A stretch of DNA of 31,253 bases. Origin: a virus. A program made the translations under genes and the position numbers. The notes beneath the pieces are model-generated. The model was given only the letters and a program-made list of their open reading frames with translations, ran no database searches and was not told the DNA's origin. The first letter of the stretch is position 1. Each line of letters begins with the position of its first letter. Shown piece after piece: positions 1-6,983 of this stretch. The stretch is from the IMG/VR virus record IMGVR_UViG_3300022187_000132, positions 1 to 31,253 of that record, one strand, 5' to 3'.

Positions 1-360
1 TTGTATAGAGTATCTGGTACAGCGTTCTTGCCTGTCAGTAATGCTATCAAAAGTTTAAAAGATAGTGGTAAGTTAATGTTTAAATGCACATTAAAACTTG
101 ATACTGAGAGACAGAAAAGAGGTGGTAATACTTTCTATGTACCTGTCATCACTCCTAACTCAAATACTCAAATAGAGTTTACTTCTAAAGACAATGATAT
201 TTTAACTGTCTTTAAAGATGCAATCGACAAAGAGAATCAAGAGGTAATCTCAGCATATAAAAAAGCTAGAGATAAATCACCTAACGACTCTGATGCTGAA
301 TCAGCAAAGATTGTTAATGAGTTAGATGATCAACTTCCAGAAGATGTATTATCAGCATAA
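1..360 (+). CDS. Possible ssDNA-binding protein, 5' end cut by window
   Basis: The reading frame is open from the first base and stops at TAA 358-360. The apparent TTG start at base 1 is only where the window begins, so the gene is probably cut at its 5' end. The visible 119 residues are mixed beta/charged (GTAFLPVSNAIKSLKDSGKL near the N-terminus), followed by an Asp/Glu-rich tail ending in DDQLPEDVLSA. An acidic tail after a beta-rich core, next to a recombination-type nuclease, is typical of phage single-stranded DNA-binding proteins. That assignment is inference from shape and neighbour; I do not recognise the family from the residues. The stop overlaps the start of the nuclease gene (TAATG), implying translational coupling. 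It could equally be an unrelated accessory protein. Confidence 0.45.
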   Translation: MYRVSGTAFLPVSNAIKSLKDSGKLMFKCTLKLDTERQKRGGNTFYVPVITPNSNTQIEFTSKDNDILTVFKDAIDKENQEVISAYKKARDKSPNDSDAESAKIVNELDDQLPEDVLSA

Positions 361-1262
361 TGAATAATATACTAGATAAAGTAAAAATATATCTGGATAA
401 AGTATCTACTAGTCCTGTTGAAATCTCTGAGGATTTGTTAAATGAGTTTGGCGAGGCATGTAAAAGTGCCTTGCGAAAACAGTTCTCAGAGAAACGACAG
501 GATAAGTTTGAGCCTAGAATGTCTAACATTGGCAGACCACTATGCCAATTACAAATGGAGGCTAAGGGTATCAAGGGTGATGGGCAACCATACAATAACA
601 AAATGAGAAATACATTTGGTGACTTGATAGAAGCCTTAGCTATATTTGTTTTAAAATCTGCAGGAGTTAAAATTGATAGTGAACAAAAACAAGTTGAGTA
701 TAAATTTGACAAAGAAAATATCTCTGGAAGATTGGATGTTGAGATTGATAACAAAGTTTGGGATATTAAAAGTGCATCTCCATATTCCTTTGAGCACAAG
801 TTCGGAGAGAAGGGAGGGTTTAGTGAAGTAGTTGATAATGATTCCTTTGGTTATGCCTCACAGGGTTTCCTCTACGCTGAAAGCGAGAAGAAACCTTTTG
901 GTGGTTGGATAGCTATTAATAAATCTACAGGAGAGTGGGCAGTATGTGAAACGCCACAGATTCAAGATGAATACAGAGATAGATTTATTAAACAAGCTAC
1001 TGATAACTACAAAGCATTAAAAGATAAAGTACCTTTTAAAAAATGCTTTGATGATGTAGAAGAAACATTTAGAGGTAAACCTACAGGCAATAGAGTTTTG
1101 GATAGAGTATGTTCTTTCTGTCCATACAAGGTACCTTGTTGGGGTAACAATTTAAAACATTTACCACAACAACAATCTAAGGGAAAGAATCCTAAGTGGG
1201 TATGGTATACCCAAGTGAATAATCCTAAACAGGAAGATTCACAGGGAGATAGTGGGGAGTAG
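360..1262 (+). CDS. Cas4/RecB-like PD-(D/E)XK nuclease with four-cysteine Fe-S signature
   Basis: A 300-aa protein with the ordered motifs of the Cas4/AddB-type exonuclease branch. These are a motif-I helix with G87 and E91, GRLD with D126, the catalytic pair D135-x-K137 in VWDIKSAS, and a QxxxY motif at Q168-Y172. Cys62 lies ahead of the nuclease core, and C251-x2-C254-x5-C260 follows it. One upstream plus three downstream cysteines is the arrangement that binds a 4Fe-4S cluster in this family. The expected role is end-resecting or DNA-processing nuclease in phage recombination, replication or host DNA breakdown; which of these cannot be told here. The C-terminal tail (265-300) is Gln/Lys/Asp-rich and probably disordered. 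Its start overlaps the stop of the upstream possible SSB gene, a pairing that suggests a recombination module. Confidence 0.85.
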   Translation: MNNILDKVKIYLDKVSTSPVEISEDLLNEFGEACKSALRKQFSEKRQDKFEPRMSNIGRPLCQLQMEAKGIKGDGQPYNNKMRNTFGDLIEALAIFVLKSAGVKIDSEQKQVEYKFDKENISGRLDVEIDNKVWDIKSASPYSFEHKFGEKGGFSEVVDNDSFGYASQGFLYAESEKKPFGGWIAINKSTGEWAVCETPQIQDEYRDRFIKQATDNYKALKDKVPFKKCFDDVEETFRGKPTGNRVLDRVCSFCPYKVPCWGNNLKHLPQQQSKGKNPKWVWYTQVNNPKQEDSQGDSGE

Positions 1263-1285
1263 TTTGAGGGGTCTGCTCCCCACTA
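1250..1285 (+). other. Hairpin over the nuclease stop codon
   Basis: A perfect 10-bp stem pairs 1250-1259 with 1276-1285 (TAGTGGGGAG with CTCCCCACTA), enclosing a 16-nt loop. It covers the TAG stop of the nuclease gene and ends seven bases before the next start. No T-run follows, so it is not a standard intrinsic terminator. A competing smaller hairpin can form between GGGG 1268-1271 and CCCC 1278-1281, using the same 3' arm. It may set the relative expression of the two genes or protect the upstream mRNA end. Confidence 0.55.
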
Positions 1286-1291
1286 GTATAT

Positions 1292-1489
1292 ATGCATTTA
1301 TACTTTGTTTTATATAAAAAAAAGAAAGATGAAGACTATAAAATATTTACAAATGTTTTATTTGATGCTGAAGATAAAGCAGAACTCTTTGGTAAAAAGA
1401 GTATGAAGAGAGGCTACGAACATAAAGTAGTAGAATATAATAAAGAAAACGTAGACAGGTATTGGTATAAACATGGCAAAGAAAACTAA
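1292..1489 (+). CDS. Small charged hypothetical protein (65 aa)
   Basis: I do not recognise the family. The 65 residues begin with a short hydrophobic beta-like strand (LYFVLY), then a Lys run, and are rich in Lys, Asp, Glu and Tyr; no membrane segment or metal motif is visible. The ATG at 1292 follows a GC-rich hairpin and has no clear Shine-Dalgarno, so translation may depend on ribosomes arriving from the nuclease gene. Its 3' end overlaps the next gene by 17 bases, which supports it as a real operon member. Such small proteins in phage early regions are often host-takeover factors, but nothing here shows that. Confidence 0.7.
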   Translation: MHLYFVLYKKKKDEDYKIFTNVLFDAEDKAELFGKKSMKRGYEHKVVEYNKENVDRYWYKHGKEN

Positions 1490-1814
1490 AAAAGAAGATT
1501 TTAATAATGCAATCAAGGTATTAATTACGCCTTGGGAAAGAGGATTTACTTGTGGTATTGTAATGGAAAGCAAAGCAAAGATGACCACAGAACAATATGA
1601 ATTATGCTCTACAATAGCTAGAGGCATGATAAAGGCAGCAACTCAAGACCCCCAAACTATTTTTGTTTATGGGCTCAAAGGTTTTGCTGATGATAAACGA
1701 GACCCCAATAAAGAAAATCTTACAATCAATTCTGTTGCAGAGTTTGATGAAGAAGATAATGTGATTGACTTTATTGAATACTTAAAACAAAAACGTGAAA
1801 AGGAGTTAAACTAA
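1473..1814 (+). CDS. Hypothetical early-region protein (113 aa)
   Basis: Unrecognised. The N-terminus is lysine-rich (AKKTKKED), followed by a mixed alpha/beta body with the stretch ELCSTIARGMIKAATQDP, then an acidic segment (EFDEEDNVIDF) and a basic C-terminal helix. It resembles small hypothetical proteins of marine phages in composition only. The gene starts inside the preceding one and its stop overlaps the phosphoesterase start (TAATG at 1812-1816), so it is embedded in the same transcript. It carries the AAGGAG Shine-Dalgarno (1800-1805) of the next gene within its own 3' end. Confidence 0.8.
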   Translation: MAKKTKKEDFNNAIKVLITPWERGFTCGIVMESKAKMTTEQYELCSTIARGMIKAATQDPQTIFVYGLKGFADDKRDPNKENLTINSVAEFDEEDNVIDFIEYLKQKREKELN

Positions 1815-2557
1815 TGGCAACGCACTTAGTTATAGGTGACCCTCATTGCACACCTAAAGTAAGCAATGATAGATTTCTGTGGGCAGGTAGACTAGCCGCA
1901 GATATAAAAGCTACCCATGTAATATGTATGGGTGACTTTTGTAGTATGGATTCTCTATCAACATATGATAGAGGTAAGAAATCTTTTGAAGGAAGAAGAT
2001 ACCAACAAGATATGGATCATTCACATCATGCTTTATCTTTATTTAATAAAGGTCTAGGCAAACATAAACCTAGAAAGATTATGTTGCATGGGAATCATGA
2101 AGATAGAATAGATAGATTTGTAGAAGAGAATCCAGAGTTAGAAGGTACTATGAAAATATCTGATCTGCAATTTAAAAAATATGGTTGGCAAGAAATACCA
2201 TACAAACAATTTAAAGTTGTAGATGGTATATATTATGCACATCATTTCCCATCGGGTATTATGGGTTCAGCTATATCTGGTGAAAATATTGGTAGAACAC
2301 TCTTGACAAAACATAAAGTTTCTGCTACAGTAGGTCATAGTCATTTATTAGATTATGCTGTATCTACTTTACCAAGTGGTAAAAAGATTCATGGGCTATC
2401 TGCAGGATGTTATTTAAATCATTCTGAACACTTTGCTAGAGATACTCAACACATGTGGTGGAGAGGTGTGATAGTTAAGAGAGAAGTAAAAGATGGTGAC
2501 TATAATCTAGAGGCTATAGATATTAAAACTATTAGGAGAGAATATGGCAAACGTTAA
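1814..2557 (+). CDS. Calcineurin-like metallophosphoesterase
   Basis: A 247-aa protein with all signature motifs of the dimetal phosphoesterase fold: GDPH (D9, H11), GD (D41), GNHE (N94, H95), a histidine pair at H143/H144, and GHSH (H175, H177). These residues hold two metal ions and hydrolyse phosphomonoesters or diesters. The substrate is unknown; related phage enzymes include nucleic-acid end phosphatases and cyclic-nucleotide phosphodiesterases. No signal peptide is seen, so it should be cytoplasmic. The start is fixed by the Shine-Dalgarno AAGGAG at 1800-1805. The C-terminus overlaps the DUF3310 gene by 14 bases. Placed among early genes, it may serve nucleotide or nucleic-acid metabolism or host takeover. 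Confidence 0.9.
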   Translation: MATHLVIGDPHCTPKVSNDRFLWAGRLAADIKATHVICMGDFCSMDSLSTYDRGKKSFEGRRYQQDMDHSHHALSLFNKGLGKHKPRKIMLHGNHEDRIDRFVEENPELEGTMKISDLQFKKYGWQEIPYKQFKVVDGIYYAHHFPSGIMGSAISGENIGRTLLTKHKVSATVGHSHLLDYAVSTLPSGKKIHGLSAGCYLNHSEHFARDTQHMWWRGVIVKREVKDGDYNLEAIDIKTIRREYGKR

Positions 2558-2837
2558 AAAAGAAATAAAGTATAATGGTAATACTTATGTTCTTAGCAAT
2601 GATATTAATACCATTGCTGATACACATGATAATGTAAATTCACCTAATCATTACAAGCAAGGTAAGAAAGAAACTATTGATGTTATCCGAGATTGTATGA
2701 CAGATGATGAGTATCATGGTTATTTAAAAGGTAATGTATTAAAGTATGTTGCTAGATATAAATTTAAAGGTGAGCCTTTACAAGATTTAGAAAAGGCTAA
2801 CTGGTATCTTAATAGACTAATACAGGAGGTTAAATAA
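2544..2837 (+). CDS. DUF3310 family phage protein
   Basis: A 97-aa protein whose residues 31-95 match the DUF3310 pattern seen in many phages: NSPNHYKQG, then a short acidic helix, GNVLKYVARYKFKG, and DLEKANWYLNRLI. The family is often labelled nucleotide kinase-like in phage annotations, but no P-loop is present and the activity is not established. It lies between a phosphoesterase and small early genes, in keeping with the replication/nucleotide regions where the family is usually found. The start at 2544 has AGGAG upstream (2534-2538) and lies inside the phosphoesterase gene. The first 30 residues are a less conserved extension. Confidence 0.85.
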   Translation: MANVKKEIKYNGNTYVLSNDINTIADTHDNVNSPNHYKQGKKETIDVIRDCMTDDEYHGYLKGNVLKYVARYKFKGEPLQDLEKANWYLNRLIQEVK

Positions 2838-3025
2838 TGTCTGCAATGAAACAAGCACATATTGAAGTTGTTGATTTAGTATGTGGATGCTTACAACAAA
2901 ATAAAACATTATCTCAAACAGTTAATGAACTTAAAGAACTACAAGGATTAAAGATGAATCATAATCCTTATCTTAGTGATGAAGAGTTTATTGAAAAAAC
3001 TTACTATGAATATAGAGGTTACTAA
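2837..3025 (+). CDS. Small hypothetical protein (62 aa)
   Basis: Unrecognised. It is mostly helical and amphipathic (IEVVDLVCGCLQQNKTLSQ), with a C-x-C pair near residues 15-17 and an acidic/aromatic C-terminus. A strong Shine-Dalgarno AGGAGG at 2824-2829, seven bases before ATG, argues that it is translated well. It overlaps both neighbours by one base (TAATG at each side). No function can be read from it. Confidence 0.75.
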   Translation: MSAMKQAHIEVVDLVCGCLQQNKTLSQTVNELKELQGLKMNHNPYLSDEEFIEKTYYEYRGY

Positions 3026-3237
3026 TGGATACTAAACTATTACTTATAGATGCATTAAGAAAGAGGTATGAAGCCGAAATAGCTGATGCTTATGCAAGTG
3101 CATTGGTATACTTTAATGCATCTGTGGGTATTGGGGAGCACCCACAATTTATAAATGAATTAGATAAATTAATAACTAAAATATCTAGTGCAGAAGAAAA
3201 CTTAGATACCCTCAATAAATATTTTACTGATAAATAG
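3025..3237 (+). CDS. Small hypothetical protein (70 aa), helical
   Basis: Unrecognised. The sequence is almost entirely helix-forming, with heptad-like hydrophobics at the N-terminus (LLLIDALRKRYEAEIADA) and a second helix near residues 45-65. It looks like a small two-helix, possibly dimeric, protein. It follows the preceding gene with a TAATG overlap, so coupling is likely. Its size and place suggest an early accessory gene; no catalytic motif is present. Confidence 0.75.
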   Translation: MDTKLLLIDALRKRYEAEIADAYASALVYFNASVGIGEHPQFINELDKLITKISSAEENLDTLNKYFTDK

Positions 3238-3246
3238 GGAGGGAAT

Positions 3247-3456
3247 ATGAGTAAAGAAACAAACAAACCTAGTCCTAAGACTTATCTTATAACATCTGAA
3301 CAGTTAATGGATATTATGAGATACTTAATGACTAGACCATATGGTGAAGTAGTTAAACTAATGAATGTGTTATCAGCCTTGAGTCCACTAGATCCAAGAA
3401 TTGGTGCAGATTTTATAAAAGCAAGCGAGGAAAAAAATGAAAGAAGAAAAGGATAA
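3247..3456 (+). CDS. Small hypothetical protein (69 aa)
   Basis: Unrecognised. It starts at ATG 3247 after a GGGAGGG Shine-Dalgarno (3237-3243), only a few bases away. A disordered Pro/Lys/Ser start is followed by a helical core (SEQLMDIMRYLMT, EVVKLMNVLSALSP) and a charged, basic end. It overlaps the next gene by 20 bases. Confidence 0.7.
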   Translation: MSKETNKPSPKTYLITSEQLMDIMRYLMTRPYGEVVKLMNVLSALSPLDPRIGADFIKASEEKNERRKG

Positions 3457-3694
3457 GATAAAAGAGCCAGACGATATATCAAAGTATACTGGTATATTAT
3501 TTGAATTGAAGATTGGTTTAAATAAAAACAATGCTGTTGTTATAGACTATGGTGGAAAGCCTGTTACTAAAATTAGAGAGGCACTTAAAGGCTATCCGTT
3601 TCATGCTAATCTTTGTGCATCAATAATTAATCATGCTAACACTATTGGTAAAAAACTACAAGAAGATGTTAAACAGATTATACAAAAAATTTAG
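3437..3694 (+). CDS. Hypothetical protein (85 aa)
   Basis: Unrecognised. A charged N-terminus (KEEKDKIKEPDD) precedes a compact alpha/beta body with TGILFELKIGLNK and NAVVIDYGGKPV, ending in a helix. The start lies inside the preceding gene, with AGCGAGGAA upstream as a probable ribosome binding site. It is the penultimate gene of the rightward operon. Confidence 0.65.
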   Translation: MKEEKDKIKEPDDISKYTGILFELKIGLNKNNAVVIDYGGKPVTKIREALKGYPFHANLCASIINHANTIGKKLQEDVKQIIQKI

Positions 3695-3830
3695 ATATTA
3701 CTTTTGGCATAACTGTGTTATGGATAAACTAGAAGGTTATGCTGTTAAATTAAGTAGCTGGTTTTGGACTAAGCGATGGGGTGATAGATCACTGTATCGC
3801 AAGGCCCAAAAAAAAAGGAACCCAAGATAA
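3666..3830 (+). CDS. Small basic aromatic protein, last gene of the rightward operon
   Basis: A 54-aa reading from ATG 3666, rich in Lys, Arg, Tyr and Trp (FRYYFWHN, SSWFWTKRWGDR). It looks like small Trp/Lys-rich proteins that end early operons in marine phages, though I cannot name a family. The frame is open upstream to ATG 3633; a later ATG at 3720 is also possible, and none of the three has a good Shine-Dalgarno. The start overlaps the upstream gene by 29 bases. Its stop lies inside the hairpin of the leftward terminator, so the coding sequence and the terminator share bases. Confidence 0.5.
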   Translation: MLNRLYKKFRYYFWHNCVMDKLEGYAVKLSSWFWTKRWGDRSLYRKAQKKRNPR

Positions 3831-3840
3831 CTTAGGTTCC
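3808..3840 (-). terminator. Intrinsic terminator of the leftward late transcript
   Basis: Read on the minus strand, a stem pairs 3840-3831 with 3826-3817 (GGAACCTAAG and CTTGGGTTCC, one A-C mismatch) around a 4-base loop. Nine T residues follow at once (3816-3808). This is a standard rho-independent terminator placed just past the last leftward gene. The same hairpin read rightward has no T-run, so it works in one direction only. Confidence 0.9.
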
Positions 3841-3861
3841 GAGTCGTGTTGCCTTGCTGTG

Positions 3862-3889
3862 GGGGAGTCTTTATGGCTCCCCTTTTTTT
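3862..3889 (+). terminator. Intrinsic terminator of the rightward operon
   Basis: An 8-bp stem (3862-3869 with 3875-3882, GGGGAGTC and GGCTCCCC with one G-U pair) and the loop TTTAT are followed by seven T residues (3883-3889). It ends the rightward operon. The T-run reaches into the stop codon (3888-3890) of the convergent 786-aa gene, so this terminator lies between the late genes' end and their own terminator. Confidence 0.9.
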
Positions 3890-6248
3890 ATGCAAATAAT
3901 CTATCTGTTTGCTGTTTAGCTTTACTTAGTTTGATAGGCTTGCTTAATATATCTTTCTGTAATTTTTTAGGTAATTTCATTTTTATAATTTCATGTTTAT
4001 AACCTATGTCAGAACTTTTTTCTCTCATCTTATCAAAGTATTCTAATATATAAGAGTTGTAATTATTTATATCAGTACCACCACTAGGCATTACTGATGA
4101 TATTGGCATTTGTAAATTAATATCAGCAATATCCCATACTCCCGATAAAGAAGAATAGTTTGGTTGTGATTGTAATGCATTGTCTATTGGTGTATTAGGC
4201 ACTACCCACATATAATATTTTTTATCATTATCAATATCTGGATTATCCGCAATTAAATTATCTATTATACTTTCTCCAGATGCTCTACCTGTTTCAGTAA
4301 ATATAGTGGTATAATCGGGAAGTGTTACTGCAGGATTATCTGCTCTTTCTGGATCCTCAAATCTACCTGTAACTAAATCATTTATTGTATTAGCTAATAA
4401 ATTACCAGATACTTCACGTAATACAAATCCATCTCTTAATGCTCTTGTAGTTCTACGAGTTATACTTCTTGCATCTGATTCTTCTGTAGGTTCATTTAAA
4501 CCAACATCATCAAATTCTTTTAATTCACCTTTACCAGGAAGTTCAACTGTTTCTAGTTTTACATTATATTTATCTGCAATTTTTTCTAATTGTTTATATA
4601 CAATTTCATCATAAAATTTTTTCAAACCTTCCTTATCTTCCATAGGCTGACCTTCATATCTATCAAATTGTATTTGACCATTAGTTATACCTATACTATC
4701 TAAATCTTTTTCCACTGCTTTTTTTATCATAGCATTTAGTATTAACTCTACATACTTTTTAGATTCAGTTACTGGTAATGCTTCGTAACCTCTCAGATCT
4801 ACCTGTTTCTGTGCTTGTTCTTTTGTTTTATAAGAACCTTTAGTAACTAAAGTGTTTTTATCAAATACATAAAAGTTATTATCCATTAATCTAACTTCAG
4901 GCACACCACGTTCACTTGTTATATCTCTATCTGGATCTACAGAATACAAAACGTTATTATTATCTCTAGCAGCTATTAAACCTTCATCTTTAAGTTCTTG
5001 ATTAGATTTACCCTCAAGTATACTTACTGGTGTAGACCTAACAGCATAATTAGGATAATTTTTTTGTAAAAAATCTTGAGTAATATCTTTACCTTTTATT
5101 ATAACAAAATCGTCTTTTGTACCATATTTTTGTATATCTTGTATAGCATCAGATTGTATCTCATCTACGATAAAAGTATCTTCTAGTTGCCTAGATGCGT
5201 TTTTTAAAATTTTATCTTCATTACTTAATGCTGTCCCTTCGGCTTCTTTTTCATCTAATCTTTTTTCTACAGCATCAGCATTAAAGTATCCTGTTTGTGC
5301 TCTAGCATGGGCTATAGCATTCCTTGCATATTTTTCAGAAAAGTGTGCAGAATCAGCTGACCATTGTTTAGGCCCATCTACTTGAAAAACATATTGTTCT
5401 ACAGAAGATTTATATCCTTCCATAGTAGGAAGTTTAACATCACCTGCACCTAGTACTTCTCTAGTACTTTCACTAGCACGGGCCCTTTTACCCCCTGCAC
5501 CTCCAATTGAAAAAGCTGTAAAATCATATTGATCTTCTAAAGGTACTTCAACTACACTTAGTTTATCTGCAATATTTTTTTGCTCTACAAAATCTAATAA
5601 GTCTTGTTTAGTTATAGATTCATTACCTTGTAAATAATCTGATAAACCAAGGTAATCCATTTCTTCTTTAGTAGAATTACTCTGTACAATACTTTTCCAT
5701 TTACCTTTAGTAAATTTATTTTGTTTAGCATTTTTAATAGCGTCTACAGCACGAGAATAGAACTCTGGTTTATCACCCATAAGTGCCTGTGCTGTTTGCT
5801 TTTCTGTTTCTGTCAGTGTGCCAAATTCTACTTTGGGTTCTAATGCTTTTTGTGTTTGAGATTTAATATCTTCTTGCTTGGATAAGTTTTTTGAGATTTG
5901 TAATGCAGCTTCGGTAGCTACTTCGGTACCAAGGTTTGGCCCTTTATCTTCTGGAGGTTCTTGTTGTGGTTGGTTAGACTTCTGCTGATCTTGTACCATC
6001 GGTACATTAGTGTCATCATCATCACTACCACTAGACATATAATTAGGATTAACCATTGGCATAGCCTCTGGTTTAACCATAGTAGTATTTTTGTTTAAAC
6101 TTTCTAAAGTATTAAATGCACCTTTGCCATAAGTTGAAACAAACTTATTCATGCCCAACTTACCTAACTCTTTGGCTAGGTAAGGTGCAGCAAACCTACC
6201 TGCTGCTGTTATTATTGGAATAGCTGCAAGTGCGACTGGTGCGGGCAT
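3888..6248 (-). CDS. Large polyvalent-type phage protein (786 aa), probably ejected with DNA
   Basis: The N-terminus is hydrophobic and amphipathic (residues 1-35, Ala/Ile/Pro-rich), then comes a disordered Asp/Gln/Pro-rich linker (70-110). A core follows with motifs I recognise from large phage polyvalent proteins. These are a small domain KGKWKSIVQ...LGLSDYL (181-206), an AHF...NAIAHARA box (301-317), DEIQSD (362-367), and ITNGQIQFDRY (521-531) with YDEIVY just after. About 120 residues between DEIQSD and the later motifs form an insertion. The C-terminal third (about 590-786) is unassigned. The activity of this core domain is not established to my knowledge. The placement at the end of the late operon, beside structural genes, suggests a virion protein delivered into the host. 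Start ATG 6248; its stop codon overlaps the opposing terminator. Confidence 0.7.
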   Translation of the reverse strand: MPAPVALAAIPIITAAGRFAAPYLAKELGKLGMNKFVSTYGKGAFNTLESLNKNTTMVKPEAMPMVNPNYMSSGSDDDDTNVPMVQDQQKSNQPQQEPPEDKGPNLGTEVATEAALQISKNLSKQEDIKSQTQKALEPKVEFGTLTETEKQTAQALMGDKPEFYSRAVDAIKNAKQNKFTKGKWKSIVQSNSTKEEMDYLGLSDYLQGNESITKQDLLDFVEQKNIADKLSVVEVPLEDQYDFTAFSIGGAGGKRARASESTREVLGAGDVKLPTMEGYKSSVEQYVFQVDGPKQWSADSAHFSEKYARNAIAHARAQTGYFNADAVEKRLDEKEAEGTALSNEDKILKNASRQLEDTFIVDEIQSDAIQDIQKYGTKDDFVIIKGKDITQDFLQKNYPNYAVRSTPVSILEGKSNQELKDEGLIAARDNNNVLYSVDPDRDITSERGVPEVRLMDNNFYVFDKNTLVTKGSYKTKEQAQKQVDLRGYEALPVTESKKYVELILNAMIKKAVEKDLDSIGITNGQIQFDRYEGQPMEDKEGLKKFYDEIVYKQLEKIADKYNVKLETVELPGKGELKEFDDVGLNEPTEESDARSITRRTTRALRDGFVLREVSGNLLANTINDLVTGRFEDPERADNPAVTLPDYTTIFTETGRASGESIIDNLIADNPDIDNDKKYYMWVVPNTPIDNALQSQPNYSSLSGVWDIADINLQMPISSVMPSGGTDINNYNSYILEYFDKMREKSSDIGYKHEIIKMKLPKKLQKDILSKPIKLSKAKQQTDRLFA

Positions 6249-6254
6249 AGGTTA

Positions 6255-6587
6255 TTATGTACCTTTAGTATGTTTCTGTGATTTAGGTGGTGACTTTTTA
6301 GATCCACCTGGGCCTGCCCAGAACATCTTATCTGCCCAATAGGCAGCACTTTCTTTTCCTTTAGATATGTTCTTAGCATGTCTAGCTTTGAAACTTTTTC
6401 TAGCCTCATCACTATAGTTATGACCCATCTTCTGGTCACCGAATCTAATAATTTTAATATCCCCATCACCTTCTCTAACAGCAACAATACCTTTTTTAGT
6501 TGGGTGTCCTGGGGTTCTTTTAGGTTTATTTAAACCATCAAGATTATATCTATCTAGTTTTTTCTTTTCTGACTCTGTTAGTGCCAT
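6255..6587 (-). CDS. Small basic protein of the marine-phage KSFKARHAKN type (110 aa)
   Basis: A Lys/Gly-rich protein with a central beta-like piece (GDGDIKIIRFGDQKMG), then RKSFKARHAKNISKGK and a Trp-rich AAYWADKMFW segment, ending in a Pro/Lys tail. I recognise the KSFKARHAKNI...SAAYWA pattern as recurring in marine phage structural regions. The function is unknown; the charge suggests nucleic-acid binding or packaging inside the virion. The start is ATG 6587, five bases after the stop of the 46-aa gene, with AAGAAGG upstream (from 6601). Confidence 0.75.
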   Translation of the reverse strand: MALTESEKKKLDRYNLDGLNKPKRTPGHPTKKGIVAVREGDGDIKIIRFGDQKMGHNYSDEARKSFKARHAKNISKGKESAAYWADKMFWAGPGGSKKSPPKSQKHTKGT

Positions 6588-6589
6588 TA

Positions 6590-6730
6590 TTATACCTTCT
6601 TATTATTTTGTTTTAATTTTTTAAAATCTGCTTTTTCAATTTTCTTAGGGTCACCAGCGACTGATGCAATCTTTAGTTGATTAGCAGTTAATGTTTTGTT
6701 ATTTTTTTTAACTTTACTTTTGTAAGCCAT
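6590..6730 (-). CDS. 46-aa lysine-rich protein
   Basis: A short gene read in the gap between two larger ones. The product begins MAYKSKVKKNNK, has one helix (TANQLKIASVAG) and ends KLKQNNKKV; about a third of residues are Lys. The start overlaps the upstream stop (TAATG at 6728-6732), and the stop at 6590 lies two bases from the next gene's ATG. Its neighbours are likewise small, basic and unassigned, so it probably shares their role, perhaps virion DNA condensation; that is inference. Confidence 0.65.
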   Translation of the reverse strand: MAYKSKVKKNNKTLTANQLKIASVAGDPKKIEKADFKKLKQNNKKV

Positions 6731-6975
6731 TATACACTCCTATATTTTCTAACTTTACTAGCTATGTTTTTTGGTTGTTTAACAAATTGTTGTCCTGCTG
6801 ATTTGCCTTTTCTTTTAGCAGCTGTCGTTGCTGCATATTCCTGTGGGGAGAGAGCCTTAATTGCTTTAGATGGTAAATATCTTTCACCTGTTTGTGATGA
6901 AGGTTTACCAGACTTTGTTCTCCACTTTTGTTTGCCCCATGCCTTGAGTGATTTTTGTTCTTGTGTTAGTGCCAT
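6730..6975 (-). CDS. Small basic DUF5872-like protein (81 aa)
   Basis: A Lys/Arg/Ser/Gln-rich protein with the ordered features WGKQKWRTKSGKPSS, then GERYLPSKAIKALSPQEYAA and KRKGKSAGQQFVKQP. I recognise this layout from the family called DUF5872, seen in phage and large-virus genomes; the link is by eye. Its function is not known. ATG 6975 has AGGAG upstream (TAGGAGATAATATG). No Cys or His metal motif is seen. Confidence 0.75.
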   Translation of the reverse strand: MALTQEQKSLKAWGKQKWRTKSGKPSSQTGERYLPSKAIKALSPQEYAATTAAKRKGKSAGQQFVKQPKNIASKVRKYRSV

Positions 6976-6983
6976 ATTATCTC

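Noticed and set aside
314-799. 161-codon minus-strand frame opposite the nuclease gene
   Set aside because: The plus-strand nuclease has full family motifs; the opposing frame has none and is against transcription.
2303-2331. TTGACA followed 17 bases later by TACAGT on the plus strand
   Set aside because: The -10 matches only four of six positions and it lies inside the phosphoesterase gene; likely chance in AT-rich DNA.
6212-6487. 91-codon frame overlapping the 110-aa basic protein
   Set aside because: It overlaps the KSFKARHAKN protein in another frame and has no ribosome site or tight junctions.
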